Source: Sphingomonadales bacterium EhC05
Lineage (GTDB): Bacteria; Pseudomonadota; Alphaproteobacteria; Sphingomonadales; Sphingomonadaceae
NCBI GenBank assembly: GCA_001650955.1
Contig: LXYP01000029.1
Coordinates: forward strand, 62,001 to 126,000
DNA length: 64,000 nt
Direction of reading: 5' to 3'
Made by a program: the position numbers and the translations under genes. Shown piece after piece: positions 1 through 9,773 of this stretch; position 1 is the first letter of the stretch; each line of letters opens with the position of its first letter. Under the pieces are notes generated by a model. It saw only the letters and a list, made by a program, of their open reading frames with translations, was not told the DNA's origin and searched no databases.

Positions 1-1
1 T

Positions 2-97
2 ATTTCAAAGCACAGTGTGTTGGATGCGGCGCAGTTCAGCCATGTAATAGAAGAAATTGGAGACATGCACTCGGAAACGCTGGCTGCTTTAATTTAG
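2..97 (+). CDS. possible 3' end of a plus-strand gene entering from the left
   Basis: An open frame runs from the window edge for 31 codons to a TAG stop. The translated tail is acidic and helix-like (it contains VIEEIGDMHSETLAALI), as at the C-terminus of a small soluble protein. No start lies inside the window and I do not recognise a family. A frame this short can occur by chance, so this is a weak call. Confidence 0.3.
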   Translation: MSKHSVLDAAQFSHVIEEIGDMHSETLAALI

Positions 98-173
98 CGT
101 CGTGATTTGCGTTAACCACAAGCCTTTGCTCTAGGTTGCTGTAAACGAGGCCCCGCGATCGTACGTCGCCAAC

Positions 174-1502
174 TCACTCTTTGCCCGTTTCATCAGTTCC
201 CGTGGGTAGCTCGCCCCAATCTGTAGGTATTGGTCTCTTCCAAATCTCGTAGAGCGGGGCGAACGCAAAATGTGCTCCACCGACTTGCTCGACTGTCTCG
301 GCCAACTTCACATTTTTGTCGTCGCGCAAAATTTCTGCTTGCAATTGGAGGGGATCGCCAACCTTGGAGACGGCGGTTGCCGTCAGCAGTTCCCTTCGCT
401 CAGGCGAGTCGACTGCACGCATGTAAGGCTTGTCATGATTAGCTGGTGCACTCCACGTTTCACTAAGCAATACTGCAGCATCGGCTCCGATCTTCTGTGC
501 ATGTTGGGCCATTGTCCGCATCATCATAAATTTGTGTCCGTGCTCCGCTGGGCGCATTTCGCGGAAGTCGACGGGCTTGCCAGACCGTAAAAGAATGACG
601 ATACTAATGTGGTATCCGTCTCTTTCGAACATCCTGCGGGCTGCAGCAAATAGAGATCGTGCGTGGTCGTGAACCTCACCGCTTTCAGCATACATTTTGG
701 TCGGATCGACACCGTAGCGTTCCTTGAACTTGGGGATCTCCGCCTCTGCTTCTTCTCGTCCCAGCGTTTTCCGAACCTCTTCAAATTCGAGAGGTTTGCC
801 TGTCGCAAGCCAGACGTCCAGCGTTCGGGCATTTTCATGACCAATCATGCAGGGCAACCGTCCATCTTGGTCCGCGTCCGGAAATTGTTCGCCGGTTCCT
901 GCATCGGTCGTCACCGGCTCAGCTAATCCCATTTGTTTATGGGCCGAACGAACCAACTGAGCGAGGTGTCCGTATGCAGTGGCAACAGCGTCTAAGAGTT
1001 CGACTTCCGGCAAAGTATTTTCAATCCAACGACGGCGTATACGAAGAACACCGTCCCTCTTGATGTGCTCTCCGAGCATCGAGTCCGGAATGCTTTTCAC
1101 CAAATCCAGTGGCGCGTCAGCCAGCTTGGCGGGAACTTGAATTTCGGGGCCCTCGTCGAGATGAGAGGCGACGATCTCTGCACTCACGAAGCTGTTTGCT
1201 TCTAAGTCCCCTTGTTTCTCGATGCGATTGCGTGCTTCAACCATCCACCTCATCAGGGGTATAGCAGTAAGTATTTCCTGCCGGTCAGCATACCAGTTGT
1301 CAAAATCCGGAATCAAAGCCTTATTCTTCTGAAGGACAAAGGAAACTTGTCGAGCAGTCTGGATCGCCGCTTGGATCGCTAACCGAAATTCGTCAGGCTC
1401 GAAGTAGGCGCGCTCCGCTTGGTGCCAGAAATGATGAAGATCGTTGAGGCGTCTATCGACCGCCGCCAATGGGCACTGCTCTTCGTCATGATCCCAAGCC
1501 AT
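174..1502 (-). CDS. hypothetical protein, 442 aa, family not recognised
   Basis: This is a full-length soluble protein with no signal peptide or membrane segment. It is rich in charged residues: residues 1-130 look helical, the middle is acidic, and a C-terminal part (about 300-430) mixes short hydrophobic strands with helices. A block near residue 325 (GHKFMMMRTMAQHAQ), followed by a hydrophobic AAVLLSETW strand, resembles an alpha/beta fold, but I cannot name it. It starts with ATG at 1502 and stops at 174. It lies beyond the traG end of the conjugation operon, on the same strand but separated by 750 bp and a small oppositely oriented gene, so it is probably an independent accessory gene. 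No function is proposed. Confidence 0.75.
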   Translation of the reverse strand: MAWDHDEEQCPLAAVDRRLNDLHHFWHQAERAYFEPDEFRLAIQAAIQTARQVSFVLQKNKALIPDFDNWYADRQEILTAIPLMRWMVEARNRIEKQGDLEANSFVSAEIVASHLDEGPEIQVPAKLADAPLDLVKSIPDSMLGEHIKRDGVLRIRRRWIENTLPEVELLDAVATAYGHLAQLVRSAHKQMGLAEPVTTDAGTGEQFPDADQDGRLPCMIGHENARTLDVWLATGKPLEFEEVRKTLGREEAEAEIPKFKERYGVDPTKMYAESGEVHDHARSLFAAARRMFERDGYHISIVILLRSGKPVDFREMRPAEHGHKFMMMRTMAQHAQKIGADAAVLLSETWSAPANHDKPYMRAVDSPERRELLTATAVSKVGDPLQLQAEILRDDKNVKLAETVEQVGGAHFAFAPLYEIWKRPIPTDWGELPTGTDETGKE

Positions 1503-2039
1503 TCATTCAACATAGCTCTTACTGTGTCTAAAGGATACGCCGATTTTGGCGTGGCCTGCTACGTGCAGTAATCGGTAATCTATGAGCCTGTGACGGTTTG
1601 CGAGATCGGTTCGAGACAGCCCAGAGTCCGCAATTTCGCGGCTGACAGTATGTCCGCTTTGGTACCCTGCTTCCCAAAAAGCGGGACGTTTGCTTTCGGC
1701 CCATTAGCGATAGTCTTGATACAATCTTTCAAACGAAGCTTTCAATCAGATCGGATAATCCCCAGGTCGAACCGCACAGGAATGCATTGGAATGACCTGG
1801 TTGCATTCACCATGACTATCTTTAACAACAGCAAGTCAATCAAACCCATGGATCAAGCGTAAGTTTTCTGCGGTTCTAGACCATCGGCATTGGCGGCATA
1901 GCGGTTGAATTCGAGCCGAAACATGGAATTGGCCGAATGTAACCAGTTATATTCAAAATGACGATGGGTGACATTTTTGCTATGGTCTAAGAGAAGAGGG
2001 GGCTTGGTTCTGGGTGAACTAAGAACTTGGAGACAGAAT
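1503..2039. other. intergenic stretch with nested short inverted repeats, no convincing gene
   Basis: This 537-bp stretch contains only short frames without good ribosome sites, and I see no RNA gene. Two inverted repeats overlap: CCAGGT (1762-1767) with ACCTGG (1795-1800), and GAATGCA (1780-1786) with TGCATTC (1802-1808). They could form alternative hairpins. Their role is unknown. The promoter of the small gene at 2040 must lie at the right end. Confidence 0.4.
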
Positions 2040-2255
2040 ATGACCGAGGATAAAAACACACAATCTGACGATCAACAGAACTGGTCCGGCTTGTCGGAGA
2101 TTGACAAGGCGCTCTCAGAAAACCGCCTGACAGCCTATACATGGAAAAAAACATGGGCGGATCCTTGGGGGCGATTTGGATTAATCAGCTTCTTCATCGC
2201 CTTTTTGGCATTCGCCATATTTGTAGCAATTTACGATGGATTGATCCAAATTTAA
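2040..2255 (+). CDS. small single-span membrane protein, 71 aa
   Basis: I chose the ATG at 2040 because GGAG lies just upstream; an earlier in-frame start at 1968 has no such site. The first 45 residues are polar (Asp/Gln/Asn rich). A TWKKTWADPWGRFG stretch follows, then one hydrophobic segment of about 21 residues that ends almost at the C-terminus. This gives a tail-anchored or single-span inner-membrane topology. It converges on traG with only one base between the two stop codons. A role beside conjugation (surface exclusion, coupling or regulation) is possible from position only. I do not recognise a family. Confidence 0.7.
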   Translation: MTEDKNTQSDDQQNWSGLSEIDKALSENRLTAYTWKKTWADPWGRFGLISFFIAFLAFAIFVAIYDGLIQI

Positions 2256-2256
2256 C

Positions 2257-4962
2257 TCACTTCCATTCCTTAATGTCGTCTGCAGCCTGAGCACTCGCTC
2301 CTCTCGCTTTTCCTGTCTTCTTGTCCATCGCTCCCTTTACAATGCTTACACGCTGTCGTCCTCGTGCCTGAGCACCGGCGACTTCATCCCTTATTCCATC
2401 GACATCGGGTGTATCGGTCAACGCGCCTGTTCCACCACCGTCCAATGAAACGCTTCCGCGAACGCCGGCGGCGGCACTCACGCTAGGCCGTTGCACCGGA
2501 GCGAACTCGGGTAATGTGAGCTTATCTTCAATATCATCGTGCAACCGGTCGGCATAGCCGGATACAAATCGCGTTTGTAGTTCTTGACCTTCGGCGCTCA
2601 GTTGGAAATTGACATCGTCGAAGCGCGTATTGCCGTAATAGTCTCGATTGGTCTCCATCTCCGCCATTCCCCATTCCCGATAAGCCTGACTTAGGTTGAG
2701 CGATCCAGCGGCATTATTGCTTTCATACCATGTTGCTTGATCTTCTAGTCGGCTTGCCATTTCTTCCGCGCGCCTGGCTTCAACGGTATAGCTTTGCGCT
2801 TCGGTCAAAGATGAGGTCATACCAGATGCGCTGCTTGAAACCGCAGAACTGCTGCTGGAATTTACGCTTCGCACAAATCCATCACGGGTATTTGACCAGT
2901 TTCGGCTATCAGAAATCTGGTTCAAACTTCCCATAATCCGGTTGCGGTCTTCCGAAGCGATCCCGATATCACTATCAGTCCAACTGTGATTTCTCCCGCC
3001 CTTGAGACCGAGATTCGCGCCCAATGCACCTTTCTCGCCTTTTACTCCAAGCCCTGCATCGCCATTCAGGAACCATGATACGCTAATGTCATCAGATGCC
3101 CTGCGTGACAGTCCATATTGCCGCTGCAAATTCCTCGAAGCAGAATCCACTTCGCTGAATGCCTTGTTGACGCTGTTGCTCTCATTTGTCCCAACGGCGG
3201 TTTCTGAAGAACTCCCCTGACTGTATGTATTTCTAAGTTCATTGAATCTGGTCACTGCCGAGCTCGTCGATTGCTGCGCAAGATTGGAGAATGTCTCACT
3301 TTGTGATCGGCTGTTAGAAGCCAACGTGGAAAGCCTTGAGGTAAAATCCTGCCCCAATGTCGGTGTGAACGGATAGGAAGAATTCGGAACAGAATCGAAC
3401 GAGTTATCGGGAAAGCTCGTGGTTTGCGTCCCGCTATCGCTAAACCCTCGTGTCTGCGCTGCGCCATATGAAATGTTCGGAGCAATCGAGCCTTGCGCAA
3501 ATTGCTTCGAGAACACGCTCGAATTTTCAATATTGCTATTGCCAAGCGACACATTGCCAGTGCTGGCTTCGCGTGCTGCCTCTTCTGCCGCATTTTGTGA
3601 TGGATTGAGATAGGATGTTGCTTGTCCAGATATTGCCAGAGCGCCTCTCGCAATACCGCCAGCAAGAAACGGAATAGAGGCAACAAGATATCCAGCAAGA
3701 ACGCCGATATCATTATTCACATCAACCATTCCCGAGAAGTTTGCCAGACTAAGACCTGTTCCACCCGCTGCGCCGCCAACATCAGATGCGCCTTTGAACA
3801 TCAGGATCATGTGCAAAATAACAAACAATGGCCCCCAGGCAGCAAGATAGAAGAAGCCTGTAATATAACCTCGCAGTGCCGTTGGACCGGTTTTTGGCAT
3901 CAGGAACAACGGGAATAGCACCGGAAACAGAGCGTAAAATACGACCGTTAGTACAATGTTGAGGATGGGCACCCATTTCATCGCATTTTGGGCAATGGAG
4001 GAATATGTGCGCTCGGTCTGGATGTCAGCGCGGGTCTGGGCAAAAACATCAACGCTTGATGTGCCGCTGGAACCGGCCATTCCGTGCATCGCCTGTTTCA
4101 TCGCATTGATGGTGAGCACTTGCCGGAAGATCTCGCTGGCGTTTTTAGAAACCCCGCTCAAATAGCTATACGCAATGGGTAAATCAGCAAATAGTTTGGC
4201 TTTGGCAAGCGCTGCGGTTTGTTTGGGATAGAGCTGGCGGCCAAAGATGGTCCCCATCTCATCGATCATCGCGGTCCATTGGGAATTCAGATCATTATAG
4301 GCCGCGCGGCAGGTTATGATATTGGCGCTGACGCTATCATCGGGATTGCGGGTCAGGAATTTTTGCGCGCGCGCTGCGCTTCCCGGCGCAATCACCGCCC
4401 AGATATCATCGCTTGCCGACAGTTCTTTCATCGAATAGCGACCGAGAAGCAGATCATAGAATACGCATTGACGGAAATGCTCGTCGAGATTGGCGGCAAA
4501 TTCAGGATCAGAAATACGCAAACTGCGCGTCGAATCAAATAACCGCGAGCCATAGATCATTCCATTTTTTGAATAATCCAGATCAGTTGGTAGCCCGAAC
4601 ACTGTCTCGGAGGAACGGACCAGATAATCGCCGACCTGACTGGTGAAGCTTGCCATAAGTGCAAGGCCCAAGGGAACGTTGGCAACTTCGGCTGGAGCCA
4701 GTGATGGATTGATGCGGTCGGTGATATGGACATCAAGACGCGGCACCATCAAGCACATGTAGATCAGCGTTGCGCCTAGAAACCAGTGGAGCCATGCGCG
4801 CCAGTCCTGATTGAAGGCCACTACTATAACCGACAATGCCAGCCCCATGACCATGGCCACCTGTATCAGGCTTTTATAGCCGCCAGCCCCGGTCCACGCT
4901 GCAACAGCATTGAGGACATTGACGATATATTCGCCGCCACCAATTGTGAATATCTCAACCAT
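2257..4962 (-). CDS. traG: conjugal transfer mating-pair stabilization protein TraG
   Basis: This is a large polytopic inner-membrane protein, 901 aa. The N-terminal third has hydrophobic segments near residues 28-50, 60-75, 95-115 and again at about 325-450. That is the TraG_N layout, which in F-type systems acts in pilus assembly and mating-pair stabilization. The C-terminal half (about 460-850) is Ser/Asn/Gln rich and low complexity, and it ends in a Lys-rich tail. F TraG has a periplasmic C-terminal half of similar size, used in entry exclusion. It is the last gene of the tra operon, 15 bp after traH. Identification rests on the N-terminal membrane architecture plus position next to traH. 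Confidence is high for the family and lower for the exact role of the C-terminal part. Confidence 0.9.
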   Translation of the reverse strand: MVEIFTIGGGEYIVNVLNAVAAWTGAGGYKSLIQVAMVMGLALSVIVVAFNQDWRAWLHWFLGATLIYMCLMVPRLDVHITDRINPSLAPAEVANVPLGLALMASFTSQVGDYLVRSSETVFGLPTDLDYSKNGMIYGSRLFDSTRSLRISDPEFAANLDEHFRQCVFYDLLLGRYSMKELSASDDIWAVIAPGSAARAQKFLTRNPDDSVSANIITCRAAYNDLNSQWTAMIDEMGTIFGRQLYPKQTAALAKAKLFADLPIAYSYLSGVSKNASEIFRQVLTINAMKQAMHGMAGSSGTSSVDVFAQTRADIQTERTYSSIAQNAMKWVPILNIVLTVVFYALFPVLFPLFLMPKTGPTALRGYITGFFYLAAWGPLFVILHMILMFKGASDVGGAAGGTGLSLANFSGMVDVNNDIGVLAGYLVASIPFLAGGIARGALAISGQATSYLNPSQNAAEEAAREASTGNVSLGNSNIENSSVFSKQFAQGSIAPNISYGAAQTRGFSDSGTQTTSFPDNSFDSVPNSSYPFTPTLGQDFTSRLSTLASNSRSQSETFSNLAQQSTSSAVTRFNELRNTYSQGSSSETAVGTNESNSVNKAFSEVDSASRNLQRQYGLSRRASDDISVSWFLNGDAGLGVKGEKGALGANLGLKGGRNHSWTDSDIGIASEDRNRIMGSLNQISDSRNWSNTRDGFVRSVNSSSSSAVSSSASGMTSSLTEAQSYTVEARRAEEMASRLEDQATWYESNNAAGSLNLSQAYREWGMAEMETNRDYYGNTRFDDVNFQLSAEGQELQTRFVSGYADRLHDDIEDKLTLPEFAPVQRPSVSAAAGVRGSVSLDGGGTGALTDTPDVDGIRDEVAGAQARGRQRVSIVKGAMDKKTGKARGASAQAADDIKEWK

Positions 4963-4977
4963 CTGTTTATTCCCAAC

Positions 4978-6408
4978 TCAAGGTGTCAGCGAGCGGTTTT
5001 GAACCGCGCGCGACCAGTCGAGGGCTGCTGCCATGGACGGCGACATGGAAGCGGAGAGCATATTTTCGATCATCGCGGTCTTTTCAATGATCTGCATGAT
5101 AGCGCTGACTTTGGCCTGACTGTTAGATTGCCTGTCGGCCAATGCGCGGCGCACTTCGCTCATTTGACCCTGCCACATCGCGAGCTTGGCTTCGTCCGCG
5201 CCGATAAACGTCGACATAGAACGCCCTGCTTCTCCAACGATACGTTCCAGCACCGCAAAGAGCAGATCAACCGAGGCAATTTCAGCCAGCGTCTCGCGGT
5301 CATCTGTCGGCATGCCCCGTCCATAAGCGGCCTGCACGGTGAGAATTTTGTAAAGCGGTACCGAGGCCACCTGGAGCAATTCCTTTTCCGCATTGCCGAT
5401 TGCGGTATCTGCTCGAATTGCTTCGACCATGCTGGTGATCAGCGCGGCCACGCGCGGGCGGATGGCTTTAGAGCTAGCAAGGCTCATATTGCGAAACGTC
5501 GGATCGAGGCATTGGTCGGGTTCGTCGCAATCAAAGACTTTTATGGTTTGACCCGATGTGCCGTCGAGGAGCGCAGTTACCAAAGTCGAAGAGGCATCGC
5601 CTGCAAATGGCACGAATTTGCCCGGAGCATTATCCTTGGGCGGCACGTAAATGATCGTGCCAATGAGTGTCATTGCATATTCGGCGAGTTCGCGGTCAAA
5701 TGTACCGTTCGGGCTGAAAAAGGCCGATTTCTTCAAAATATGCCATGTGTAGTTGCGCGCGACGCCAGGGTGAACATCGGCATAATCGGTGCCCGCACCG
5801 GCATTTGTGGAATCGCGCTGGCCCTTGGTGCCGCAACCATGTTTGGCGGCAGCATAGTCGGTAAAAATACCTTCCGAGTTACCGATCGCTTCGCAGATTG
5901 CCTTTTCGGCGAGATCGCCTTTGGGCCAGATGCCGCCGACCAGCCCCTGGGCCATTTCGCAGCTATTAATGTTGAGATTGTTCATGAGCTGCGCTTTTTG
6001 CGAAAACTCCTGCATGATCTTCGAGCATTCCGGGCACACTGTGTCGATGGCGAGGCTGAAAGCAAAACCGACAGCGTTGTTCGCCACGGCTTTTAGCATC
6101 GCGACAATCTCGCTGGCGTTGATGAATGAAAATGAACCTGCAAAAATATCAATACCGCCGCAGCCTGCTTTGGCAGAAGGTAGCTGCAAGTTTGCAATAT
6201 TGGTCGTCTTCTGGGGAAAGCGCGTCCAGACATTGCCGAGACTATAATAGCCCGCTGACTGTCCTTCGAACGCCGTGGGTCCGGTGACATTGGCTGCGCC
6301 GCCCATATCATCCATGAACCGGTCCATGCTGTCACCAACGTTGGCAGACACGGGCGTTGTCACAAGACTTATAGCTGCGATTCCAGCGATTGCGTTTTTA
6401 AAAATCAT
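4978..6408 (-). CDS. traH: conjugal transfer pilus assembly protein TraH
   Basis: The start is placed at the ATG at 6408, preceded by AGGAAG and followed by a signal peptide (MIFKNAIAGIAAISLV, cleavage after PVSA). A longer frame upstream would bury that signal. The mature protein, about 455 aa, carries conserved TraH features: a GCGGIDIFAGSFSFI block near residue 90, a VCPECSKIM cysteine pair, and a helical C-terminal half. TraH is a periplasmic protein that interacts with TraF and TraU in F-pilus assembly. The gene overlaps the end of traF by 11 bp and is followed after 15 bp by traG, so all three are cotranscribed. Confidence 0.93.
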   Translation of the reverse strand: MIFKNAIAGIAAISLVTTPVSANVGDSMDRFMDDMGGAANVTGPTAFEGQSAGYYSLGNVWTRFPQKTTNIANLQLPSAKAGCGGIDIFAGSFSFINASEIVAMLKAVANNAVGFAFSLAIDTVCPECSKIMQEFSQKAQLMNNLNINSCEMAQGLVGGIWPKGDLAEKAICEAIGNSEGIFTDYAAAKHGCGTKGQRDSTNAGAGTDYADVHPGVARNYTWHILKKSAFFSPNGTFDRELAEYAMTLIGTIIYVPPKDNAPGKFVPFAGDASSTLVTALLDGTSGQTIKVFDCDEPDQCLDPTFRNMSLASSKAIRPRVAALITSMVEAIRADTAIGNAEKELLQVASVPLYKILTVQAAYGRGMPTDDRETLAEIASVDLLFAVLERIVGEAGRSMSTFIGADEAKLAMWQGQMSEVRRALADRQSNSQAKVSAIMQIIEKTAMIENMLSASMSPSMAAALDWSRAVQNRSLTP

Positions 6409-7273
6409 GTCCGGCTTCCTTTGATGTGAGCAAATAAATACGGTCCTGCAGTTCATCGGCAGAAATGATGCCGTAGCCAATTGGAATGGCGCGGCTTTGC
6501 GCGCTATCCCACAGCACCAGGGCGGGGGTAATTTTGGGCTTTAACCCCATGCGCGTGCGTTGACCGGTCTCGACAGTGTAATTTTGGAAATGCCGTGATG
6601 GTCCGCCATCGGTTGAGATCGCGCGGACCGTCAGTTTCCAGCGACCCGATACTGATTTAACGATCGGTGACATGACCTCGCAGGCCCCACAGCTCTGCGC
6701 GAAAAAGTAAAATAGCCCGTAGCGTTTCCCCAGATTGGCCATGACCGTATCTCGCGAAGCACTGCGCGCATCCTGCCACTGCCTTTTGGCGAGCGTGGAA
6801 ACCGGGCGCTCGAGCGTATAATCCAGATCCGGTTGCTGCCAGATCGCGCGCTGCCAAACATCGGAGAACAGCGAGGCGCGGTCGAGCTGCTCGCGCTGGA
6901 AACGTATGTAAGCGATGACATTTGCGCGTGTTGGCTGGAGAATTGCTTTGGCTTTGAGTTCACGCAATTCCTTCGTGACCGCATCGAGCTGCTCGCTTGC
7001 GCTGGCTTGTGGTTCTGGCGGCAGGGTTTCCGTTTCAGGCGGTTTCGGCTTGGAGCAATAGAACCAATATCCCAGTTTGCGTTTCTCGCAGTAGAGCTCA
7101 TCCGCGCTGGTTCGCGCGGCATTGGTTGCTGGGTCAATTGGATTGGATGTTGCGCCTTGCGCAAATGCCGGACTGATGGCTGCGTCAATAAGAAACACGA
7201 TTGCAAGGACAAGCACGGCCAAGCCGCCGAGCGCTAAGGGCAGAGGAAACCTTTGGGTTAAATTGTTCTTCAT
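6398..7273 (-). CDS. traF: conjugal transfer protein TraF (thioredoxin-fold pilus assembly protein)
   Basis: 291 aa with an N-terminal signal or anchor at residues 11-38 and a thioredoxin-like C-terminal domain. Unlike F-plasmid TraF, it keeps a CxxC pair, CGAC at 195-198, inside FFAQSCGACEVMSP, so it may be redox active. That fits the Cys-rich partners TraN, TraU and TraH encoded beside it and a DsbC-like protein in the same operon. It is periplasmic or membrane-anchored. It overlaps traN by 4 bp upstream and traH downstream. Not to be confused with the S26 peptidase, also called TraF in RP4 systems, at 11433-11963. Confidence 0.92.
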   Translation of the reverse strand: MKNNLTQRFPLPLALGGLAVLVLAIVFLIDAAISPAFAQGATSNPIDPATNAARTSADELYCEKRKLGYWFYCSKPKPPETETLPPEPQASASEQLDAVTKELRELKAKAILQPTRANVIAYIRFQREQLDRASLFSDVWQRAIWQQPDLDYTLERPVSTLAKRQWQDARSASRDTVMANLGKRYGLFYFFAQSCGACEVMSPIVKSVSGRWKLTVRAISTDGGPSRHFQNYTVETGQRTRMGLKPKITPALVLWDSAQSRAIPIGYGIISADELQDRIYLLTSKEAGHDF

Positions 7274-9003
7274 GGGCTTGATCTCTCGTAGAAGTTTTGA
7301 ATTTTCTGCTGGATGTCATTGGCCGCTTCGAGTTCATCGGGCAGGCGGGCCGCTTCGGTGAACTCCGAATAGATTTCGGAAAAATCCATTTGTGATAGAT
7401 CAAGCCGCGCGAATTCCTCGATTGTGAATCCAAGACATTGTTCGTCTTTCGCCCGAGCCCAGGGCTTGGGAAGCTGCGCGCGGCCTTGTTCCTGCAAAAT
7501 ACGCGACAATTTGGATGTGAAGCAGCAATAGGCTTTCTTCTTGGTGATGCAGATGCCGAGGATTTTCTTTGAGCAATAGCTGCCGACATAGGCGCACAGC
7601 CCATTGGCATCGCGCTGGTGAAGAAGGATCTCTTGGGTGTTGCAGCCCAGTGCAACCAACAGGCTGATGCCGGGAATAAGCGGAAAGCCTTTGCCCTTGC
7701 AGCAATTGAGCACACCAAAGACTTTGGAGCCGCACGTCTCACGCTCGCCTTTGAAAAGCGTCAAAGTGTCGGGATCAAATTGTCCGCGCGCATCATCCAT
7801 TGCATGGAGAGCAACAGCGGCATCCTTGAATTCGTCATTCGCTTCGCGCTCAATCGTCTCGCATGATCCGTCGATGCAATAGACATCGCCATCACAAATA
7901 TACTGACTGCCCGAGCCTTGCGTATCTGGAAGCGGGCAATCATAAACGTGCTCTATCGTTGAGCAGGGATTATCTTCGCTCAGACAATCCTCGCGCAGCA
8001 GCTGACAGGCAGGATCATTATCCAATTCCTCGCAATCATTGGCAGCGCGCCGGGCATTGCATTGATAGGCCCGCTCCCATGCCCAACAGGGTTTTGTGAC
8101 CGGCACACCGTTTATGATGCGGGTTACAGGGTCGCTGTCGCTACAAGTTTCGGCTACCTGTTCGCAATCGGCATCATTCGCGAAAGTCCGACAAGCAGCA
8201 TCATTTTGATTTTCCTGAATAATATTTTCAGATGACGTCGCATAAGGCGTTTCTCCTGGAACAGGGGCGCTGCAGCTCATCTCGACATAAGGTTCGCCGG
8301 GTTCAACGCAGTATTTCGGTCCATATCCATTGTCATACCATTGCAAACAGGGTCCCGGTCGCGTTCCAGTTGCCCGGCATCCATTTGCGTTAAATATCTC
8401 GCAAGAAGGGACGCCACCGAAACCGTAAGGACTGATATAGCTGCACAGATAATGATATTGGGTCCGCTGCTCGACGCTTACATCTAGATAGATGCTGCAG
8501 CTTTCGTTCGTTTCATTCAGTGCGACCCCGCTATTGCAGGTAGCTGTATAGCGTCCCGGCGATCCGGGAGAGGGTGGAAGCGGAACGCAGCGACCCTCCG
8601 CCCCGCCAATTTCCATTCCGCTGGTATAGGCAAGTGGATCTTCGTTGATCGATTTAGACCGCGCAGTGACTGCTTTGATTTCATCTATCTCAAACTTCGC
8701 GCGCCGGGCATAGGAATCCTTAATCGCTTTCATGCCTTCGTGGCTGCGCGCGGCGGCCCTTGCATCGCCTTCTATGCGTTCCGGATTATCAGCATAACTG
8801 GCCTCAGCCGGATTTGATGTGTACCCGGGAATGCGAACCGCATCGGGCTGCGTGCTTGCATTTGTGCGCGCGCGTTCCTGCTGTTGATTGGCAAAAGCTT
8901 TTCCATCTTCTCTGGCCGCCTCACGGTCCTGTGCCGCCAGTGGTGATCCGGCGGAGAAACTGATGACCGTGACAGCGAGCAATAGTGTTTTCACAAACTT
9001 CAT
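7270..9003 (-). CDS. traN: conjugal transfer mating-pair stabilization protein TraN
   Basis: 577 aa with a signal peptide (about 1-24, cleavage after PLAA) and about 32 cysteines spread over the mature protein. This is the hallmark of TraN, an outer-membrane adhesin that contacts the recipient cell. The Cys-rich blocks between residues 270 and 380 have repeated C-x(5-7)-C spacing. A second Cys cluster (LNCCKGKGF and AYCCFTS) lies near 430-480. The disulfides would be made by the DsbC-like and TraF proteins of the same operon. It overlaps trbC and traF by 4 bp each. Confidence 0.92.
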   Translation of the reverse strand: MKFVKTLLLAVTVISFSAGSPLAAQDREAAREDGKAFANQQQERARTNASTQPDAVRIPGYTSNPAEASYADNPERIEGDARAAARSHEGMKAIKDSYARRAKFEIDEIKAVTARSKSINEDPLAYTSGMEIGGAEGRCVPLPPSPGSPGRYTATCNSGVALNETNESCSIYLDVSVEQRTQYHYLCSYISPYGFGGVPSCEIFNANGCRATGTRPGPCLQWYDNGYGPKYCVEPGEPYVEMSCSAPVPGETPYATSSENIIQENQNDAACRTFANDADCEQVAETCSDSDPVTRIINGVPVTKPCWAWERAYQCNARRAANDCEELDNDPACQLLREDCLSEDNPCSTIEHVYDCPLPDTQGSGSQYICDGDVYCIDGSCETIEREANDEFKDAAVALHAMDDARGQFDPDTLTLFKGERETCGSKVFGVLNCCKGKGFPLIPGISLLVALGCNTQEILLHQRDANGLCAYVGSYCSKKILGICITKKKAYCCFTSKLSRILQEQGRAQLPKPWARAKDEQCLGFTIEEFARLDLSQMDFSEIYSEFTEAARLPDELEAANDIQQKIQNFYERSSP

Positions 9004-9773
9004 TTCTCAGCGCCATTTTTTAGACGCGCAAGGTGCAGCGCTGCGAGACGCGATCCGGAACCAGCGCCGCCCGCAAATGTTTCCAGCGCATATTCGACGC
9101 TAACGTTGCCGGTCATCCGGTCATGGGGCGGGACCGCGCCTTTGCAGTCGAAACCATCGCACAAGGTAAAATCGGCAGAGGCCATGACAAAACTGGGCGC
9201 AGCCTTGATATCGAAAGCCCGGAATAGCCTGGGATCAATACCGAGCGCAGATAATTGCTCGCCATTTGATGCCATGGCGGTAAGCATTTTTGTAAGCTGT
9301 TTGGCGCTGCCTCCGGGAAAGCCGCGAAGCACTGTCACGCCGCCCGCCGCAGAAGTGTCGCGAACGAGTTTTTTCAAAGACTGCGGCGGCATCGACAGGC
9401 TTGCAAAAGCAATGAAGCGCGGCGCGTCGCCGAGATTGGCTTGCGCCATTTTTGCATGATCCGTTATCATCCGGTCGAAATCGAAGACTTCGTCCTTTTT
9501 GTTGTCGTTGTTTGTGTGTTTCCGCTCGACAGTCTTCGTGTATCGCTCGCGATTGGCCCATGCCTGTTCTTGTGTCTGGCGCGAGTCATCTCGCAAATCT
9601 TCGCTGCGCATGCGGACGTTTTCAGCCAGCGCTTCTGCCTCGGCGGAATAGGTTTTGGCTGACGCCCTAATGGCTTCAATATCAAGCGTGTCCGGGTCCA
9701 TGCTTTGCGCGGCGGCAAAACCAGTGGATGCGGAGATCGTGAACAAAAACGAAACGAGAATGAAGTTCTTCAT
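9000..9773 (-). CDS. trbC: type-F conjugative pilus assembly protein TrbC
   Basis: The start is set at the ATG at 9773, which overlaps the traU stop as ATGA; an upstream TTG at 9785 is less likely. The 257-aa protein has a signal peptide (cleavage near AAA-QS), a charged helical region to about residue 130, and a conserved block beginning FIAFASLSMPPQSLKKL. That block, with the following VTVLRGFPGGS, is typical of the TrbC_Ftype domain. In F-type systems TrbC is a periplasmic partner of TraW. It lies between traU and traN with 4-nt overlaps on both sides. Confidence 0.9.
   Translation of the reverse strand: MKNFILVSFLFTISASTGFAAAQSMDPDTLDIEAIRASAKTYSAEAEALAENVRMRSEDLRDDSRQTQEQAWANRERYTKTVERKHTNNDNKKDEVFDFDRMITDHAKMAQANLGDAPRFIAFASLSMPPQSLKKLVRDTSAAGGVTVLRGFPGGSAKQLTKMLTAMASNGEQLSALGIDPRLFRAFDIKAAPSFVMASADFTLCDGFDCKGAVPPHDRMTGNVSVEYALETFAGGAGSGSRLAALHLARLKNGAEK

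Noticed and set aside
1762-1808. Nested inverted repeats considered as oriT or an attachment site
   Set aside because: No relaxase gene or nick-like sequence nearby and no second copy for an attachment site; left as an unexplained repeat.
1590-1862. A 90-codon plus-strand frame in the gap before 2040
   Set aside because: No start signal, no domain, and it overlaps the inverted repeats; treated as non-coding.
4786-6096. A 436-codon open frame on the plus strand opposite traG/traH
   Set aside because: It spans the antisense of two well-supported tra genes, has no ribosome site, and its translation is rich in Cys/His/Arg as expected of a shadow frame.
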